Assembly (NCBI GenBank): GCA_902496275.1
Contig: CABVAC010000049.1
Span: 1-15,042 of the forward strand
Reading direction: 5' to 3'
DNA: 15,042 nucleotides
Source of the DNA: an uncultured Collinsella sp.
GTDB taxonomy: Bacteria > Actinomycetota > Coriobacteriia > Coriobacteriales > Coriobacteriaceae
Below are positions 13,084 to 15,042 of this stretch, in pieces. How positions within the stretch are numbered: the first letter of the stretch is position 1; each line of letters begins with the position of its first letter. Both the position numbers and the translations under genes were made by a program. The notes beneath the pieces are model-generated. The model worked only from the letters and a program-made list of their open reading frames with translations, had not been told where the DNA came from and did not search any database.

Positions 13084-13114
13084 TGATCCGTTGGGGACGG
13101 AGGAAAACGGATCA
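13084..13114. repeat. Hairpin TGATCCGTT/AACGGATCA
   Basis: A perfect 9-bp stem (13084-13092 with 13106-13114) with a 13-base loop GGGGACGGAGGAA. GGGGAC (13093-13098) in this loop can instead pair with GTCCCC (13133-13138), giving two mutually exclusive folds. It lies downstream of hisE and may end its transcript, but no T tract is present. Confidence 0.5.
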
Positions 13115-13156
13115 TTTGGAGCAAAGTATCCTGTCCCCCTTGCACCAAAAGCTCGA

Positions 13157-13474
13157 CTAGTGGCGGCGGGCGTTGAGTTCACCGGCCAGCTCGTCGAGGG
13201 TAATACCGTAGCGCTCGAGCGTCACGAGCAGGTGGTAGACCAGGTCGCCGGCCTCGTAGCGAATGTGGTCGTGGTCGTTATCCTTGCAGGCCATGATGAC
13301 CTCGCTCGCTTCCTCGGCAAGCTTCTTGAGCAGCTCATCCTCGACGTCGACCAGCAGACGAGCGGTATAGCTTTCCTGCGGCGACGCGTCGCGACGGCCA
13401 TGAATCACCTCGGCCAGCCCCGTCAGCGTCTCACCGATATTTCCATCCTGAACATTCGCGGTGCGCACACCCAT
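13157..13474 (-). CDS. hisE: Phosphoribosyl-ATP pyrophosphatase HisE
   Basis: A 105-residue HisE, the normal length for the free-standing enzyme. It releases pyrophosphate from phosphoribosyl-ATP, the second step of histidine synthesis. The all-alpha NTP pyrophosphatase motifs are present: ESYTARL (34-40), KKLAEEASEVI (50-60) and YEAGDLVYHLLV (73-84). AGAAAGGA precedes the ATG at 13472-13474. It is the last gene of the leftward his operon, 46 bases after hisI. In many bacteria hisI and hisE are fused; here they are separate. Confidence 0.97.
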   Translation of the reverse strand: MGVRTANVQDGNIGETLTGLAEVIHGRRDASPQESYTARLLVDVEDELLKKLAEEASEVIMACKDNDHDHIRYEAGDLVYHLLVTLERYGITLDELAGELNARRH

Positions 13475-13520
13475 GGTTCAATCCTTTCTGGTTGGCCAAG
13501 CGTCTAGTCGAGCGCCCGCC

Positions 13521-13850
13521 CTACGCAAGTTTCTTAAAGAAGCAGGTACGGTTGCCGGTATGGCAGGCCGGACCCGGCGAGTCGACCTTGACCAGCAGCG
13601 TATCGCTATCGCAGTCGGCCCAGAGCTCCTTGACCGCCTGCATGTTGCCGCTCGTCGCGCCCTTGTTCCAGAGCTCCTGGCGGCTGCGGCTCCAAAACCA
13701 CGTGGTGCCGGTCTTGAGCGTCAGCCCCACCGACTCCTCGTTCATCCAGGCAACCATAAGCACCTCGCCGGTGTCATACTGCTGAACCACACAAGGAATC
13801 AGCCCGCGGGCGTCGTATTTAAGCTTTGAAGAATCGGTTATCTCTTCCAT
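13521..13850 (-). CDS. hisI: Phosphoribosyl-AMP cyclohydrolase HisI
   Basis: A 109-residue HisI. It opens the adenine ring of phosphoribosyl-AMP, the third step of histidine synthesis. Visible motifs are AWMNEES (34-40), WNKGATSGN (61-69), ADCDSD (78-83) with the metal-binding Cys80 and Asp residues, and PACHTGNRTCF (94-104) with Cys96 and Cys103. The start at 13848-13850 has GGGGAGAG in front. A longer open frame reaches 13919 but would run into the palindrome, so it is not preferred. An unusually long 142-base gap separates it from hisF upstream. Confidence 0.97.
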   Translation of the reverse strand: MEEITDSSKLKYDARGLIPCVVQQYDTGEVLMVAWMNEESVGLTLKTGTTWFWSRSRQELWNKGATSGNMQAVKELWADCDSDTLLVKVDSPGPACHTGNRTCFFKKLA

Positions 13851-13888
13851 TTCTCTCCCCAAATTTAAACATCGCAGGTCGACGAGGG

Positions 13889-13983
13889 TTGTCCAGGTGC
13901 CCGAGGTTCCGAGCGACAAGCCCGACGACGCGTACTTAAGTACGCGAGGAGGGTTGGAGCCGGAAGGTCGGGTGCCTGGGCAA
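13889..13983. repeat. Large imperfect palindrome between hisF and hisI
   Basis: The centre CGCGTACTTAAGTACGCG (13929-13946) is an 18-base perfect palindrome. The outer arms 13889-13904 and 13968-13983 pair at all 16 positions if three G.U pairs are allowed, and the middle parts pair partly. The whole would fold as one long hairpin in the his mRNA. It fills most of the 142-base gap. Confidence 0.8.
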
Positions 13984-13992
13984 GCCGCAGCA

Positions 13993-14775
13993 TTAGAAAT
14001 CCAACCTCACAGGGATACCCTGCGATGCCATGTACTCTTTGACCTGGCGAATGCTGAAGGTTCCAAAGTGAAAGACGCTGGCCGCCAGCACGGCGTCGGC
14101 CTCGCCCTCGATCACGCCCTCGGCAAAATGCTCGAGCGTGCCCACGCCACCGCTCGCGATGACGGGAATCGGCACCGCACGCGCCACGGCGCGGGTAAGC
14201 GCCAGGTCGAAGCCGGCCTTGGTGCCGTCGCGGTCCATACTGGTAAGCAGAATCTCGCCGGCGCCGCGACGAGCCGCTTCCTCGGCCCACGCCACAGCAT
14301 CGATACCCGTGGCGTTGCGGCCTCCCGCGGTGAAGACCTCCCACTTGTCGGCGCCCGGCTCGCCGGGCAGGCCGACGCGCTTGGCATCAATCGCCACGAC
14401 CACGGCTTGGCTGCCAAACGCCGCGGCAGCTTGGCTGATCAGCGACTGGTCACGCACGGCAGCAGAGTTGAGCGACACCTTGTCGGCGCCGGCCGCAACC
14501 ATGGTACGCATGCCCGCCAGGTCGCGGAAGCCGCCGCCCACGGTATAGGGAATAGCGAGTTCCTCGGCCGCGTGCGCCGCCATCTCGATGGTCGTCGCGC
14601 GGTTATCGCTCGTCGCGGTGATGTCCAAAAACACGACCTCGTCCGCGCCCTCGCGGTCGTAGGCACGCGCCAGCTCCACCGGGTCGCCAGCATCGCGCAG
14701 GCTCACAAAGTTGACGCCCTTGACCACGCGGCCGTCCTTGACGTCCAGGCAGGGAATCACGCGTTTGGTAAGCAT
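13993..14775 (-). CDS. hisF: Imidazole glycerol phosphate synthase cyclase subunit HisF
   Basis: A 260-residue (beta-alpha)8-barrel protein of normal HisF length. With the glutaminase HisH it makes imidazole glycerol phosphate and AICAR. The N-terminus RVIPCLDVKDGRVVKGVNF (5-23) carries catalytic Asp11; AIDAKR (128-133) carries Asp130. Phosphate-binding blocks TVGGGFRD (78-85), LNSAA (102-106), TSMDRDGT (178-185), ASGGVG (207-212) and AASVFHFG (231-238) are intact. GGGGAGGAG inside the end of hisA serves as its ribosome binding site. Three bases separate it from the hisA stop, so translation is coupled. Confidence 0.99.
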   Translation of the reverse strand: MLTKRVIPCLDVKDGRVVKGVNFVSLRDAGDPVELARAYDREGADEVVFLDITATSDNRATTIEMAAHAAEELAIPYTVGGGFRDLAGMRTMVAAGADKVSLNSAAVRDQSLISQAAAAFGSQAVVVAIDAKRVGLPGEPGADKWEVFTAGGRNATGIDAVAWAEEAARRGAGEILLTSMDRDGTKAGFDLALTRAVARAVPIPVIASGGVGTLEHFAEGVIEGEADAVLAASVFHFGTFSIRQVKEYMASQGIPVRLDF

Positions 14776-14778
14776 GGG

Positions 14779-15042
14779 CTACTCCTCCCCTCGGGCGGCG
14801 GCCAGCGCCTGGGCCAACGTAAAGTTGCCCTCGTAGAGCGCACGACCGGTAATGGCACCTTCAATCGCGCCCTCACCCACCGCGGCCAGTGCGCGGATGT
14901 CGTCGAGCGCCGAGATGCCACCCGAAGCCGCGACGGGAAAACCCGCGACCTCGGCCACATGGCGATACGCCGCCACATCGATGCCCGTCTGCATGCCATC
15001 GCGCGCGATGTCGGTATACACCAGATGCTTAAAGCCCAGCTC
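14779..15042 (-). CDS. hisA: HisA isomerase, partial (C-terminal 87 residues)
   Basis: The gene runs off the right edge, which cuts off its 5' end; 87 codons plus the stop are visible. Recognisable HisA/HisF-barrel blocks are LVYTDIARDGMQTG, with the catalytic second-half aspartate, PVAASGGISALDDI, and the phosphate-binding IEGAITGRALYEG. HisA (ProFAR isomerase) acts just before HisF. The TDIARDG motif with the GRALYEG ending distinguishes it from HisF. It is in the same operon as hisF, and hisH and the other his genes probably lie further right. Confidence 0.96.
   Translation of the reverse strand, partial: ELGFKHLVYTDIARDGMQTGIDVAAYRHVAEVAGFPVAASGGISALDDIRALAAVGEGAIEGAITGRALYEGNFTLAQALAAARGEE

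Overview
The window looks like chromosomal DNA of a high-GC actinobacterium. The gene set suggests the class Coriobacteriia, probably Collinsella or a close relative. The grounds are high GC with strong third-position bias, a mazG-eno-septum initiator-ppx neighbourhood known from Actinobacteria, and short palindromic intergenic repeats. The genus is an inference from protein style, not from a database search.

Layout, left to right. At 1-110 lie two hairpins, one of them a terminator. A short leftward operon (112-785) encodes an orphan GatB-type PTS IIB protein and a VOC-family protein. Divergent from it is a membrane-anchored helical-repeat protein (949-1572), followed by tRNA-Leu(UAA) at 1604-1688. 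The 3' end of the tRNA and its terminator are duplicated 196 bp downstream, in a 345-bp gene-free stretch full of hairpins. Leftward genes then follow: ppx/gppA (2034-3038), a DivIC/FtsB-type septum protein (3059-3820), enolase (4016-5305), mazG (5494-6354), a YfcE-type phosphodiesterase (6357-6905) and a stand-alone LarC C-terminal domain (6964-7449).

After a 415-bp divergent intergenic region, rightward transcription yields a 1183-residue fused ABC exporter resembling CydD plus CydC (7865-11416). It is translationally coupled (TAATG) to a YgbA-type cysteine-rich protein (11416-11838). This pair suggests a redox or nitrosative-stress module. A 71-bp palindromic repeat lies on each side of the pair. 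A PHP-type histidinol phosphatase (12086-12997) faces a leftward histidine operon, hisA(partial)-hisF-hisI-hisE (13157 to the right edge). A large imperfect palindrome sits between hisF and hisI.

The ordinary genes cover glycolysis, polyphosphate or ppGpp metabolism, nucleotide sanitation, division and histidine synthesis. The less explained content is intergenic: two families of palindromic repeats, each with two copies here, the tRNA-end duplication, the hisI-hisF palindrome, a perfect 11-bp hairpin in the exporter leader, and tandem GGCTAACTTA boxes at the eno promoter. I found no CRISPR array, transposase, integrase or phage gene. I cannot demonstrate a wholly new system. The best candidates are the CydDC/YgbA pair and the palindromic repeat families.
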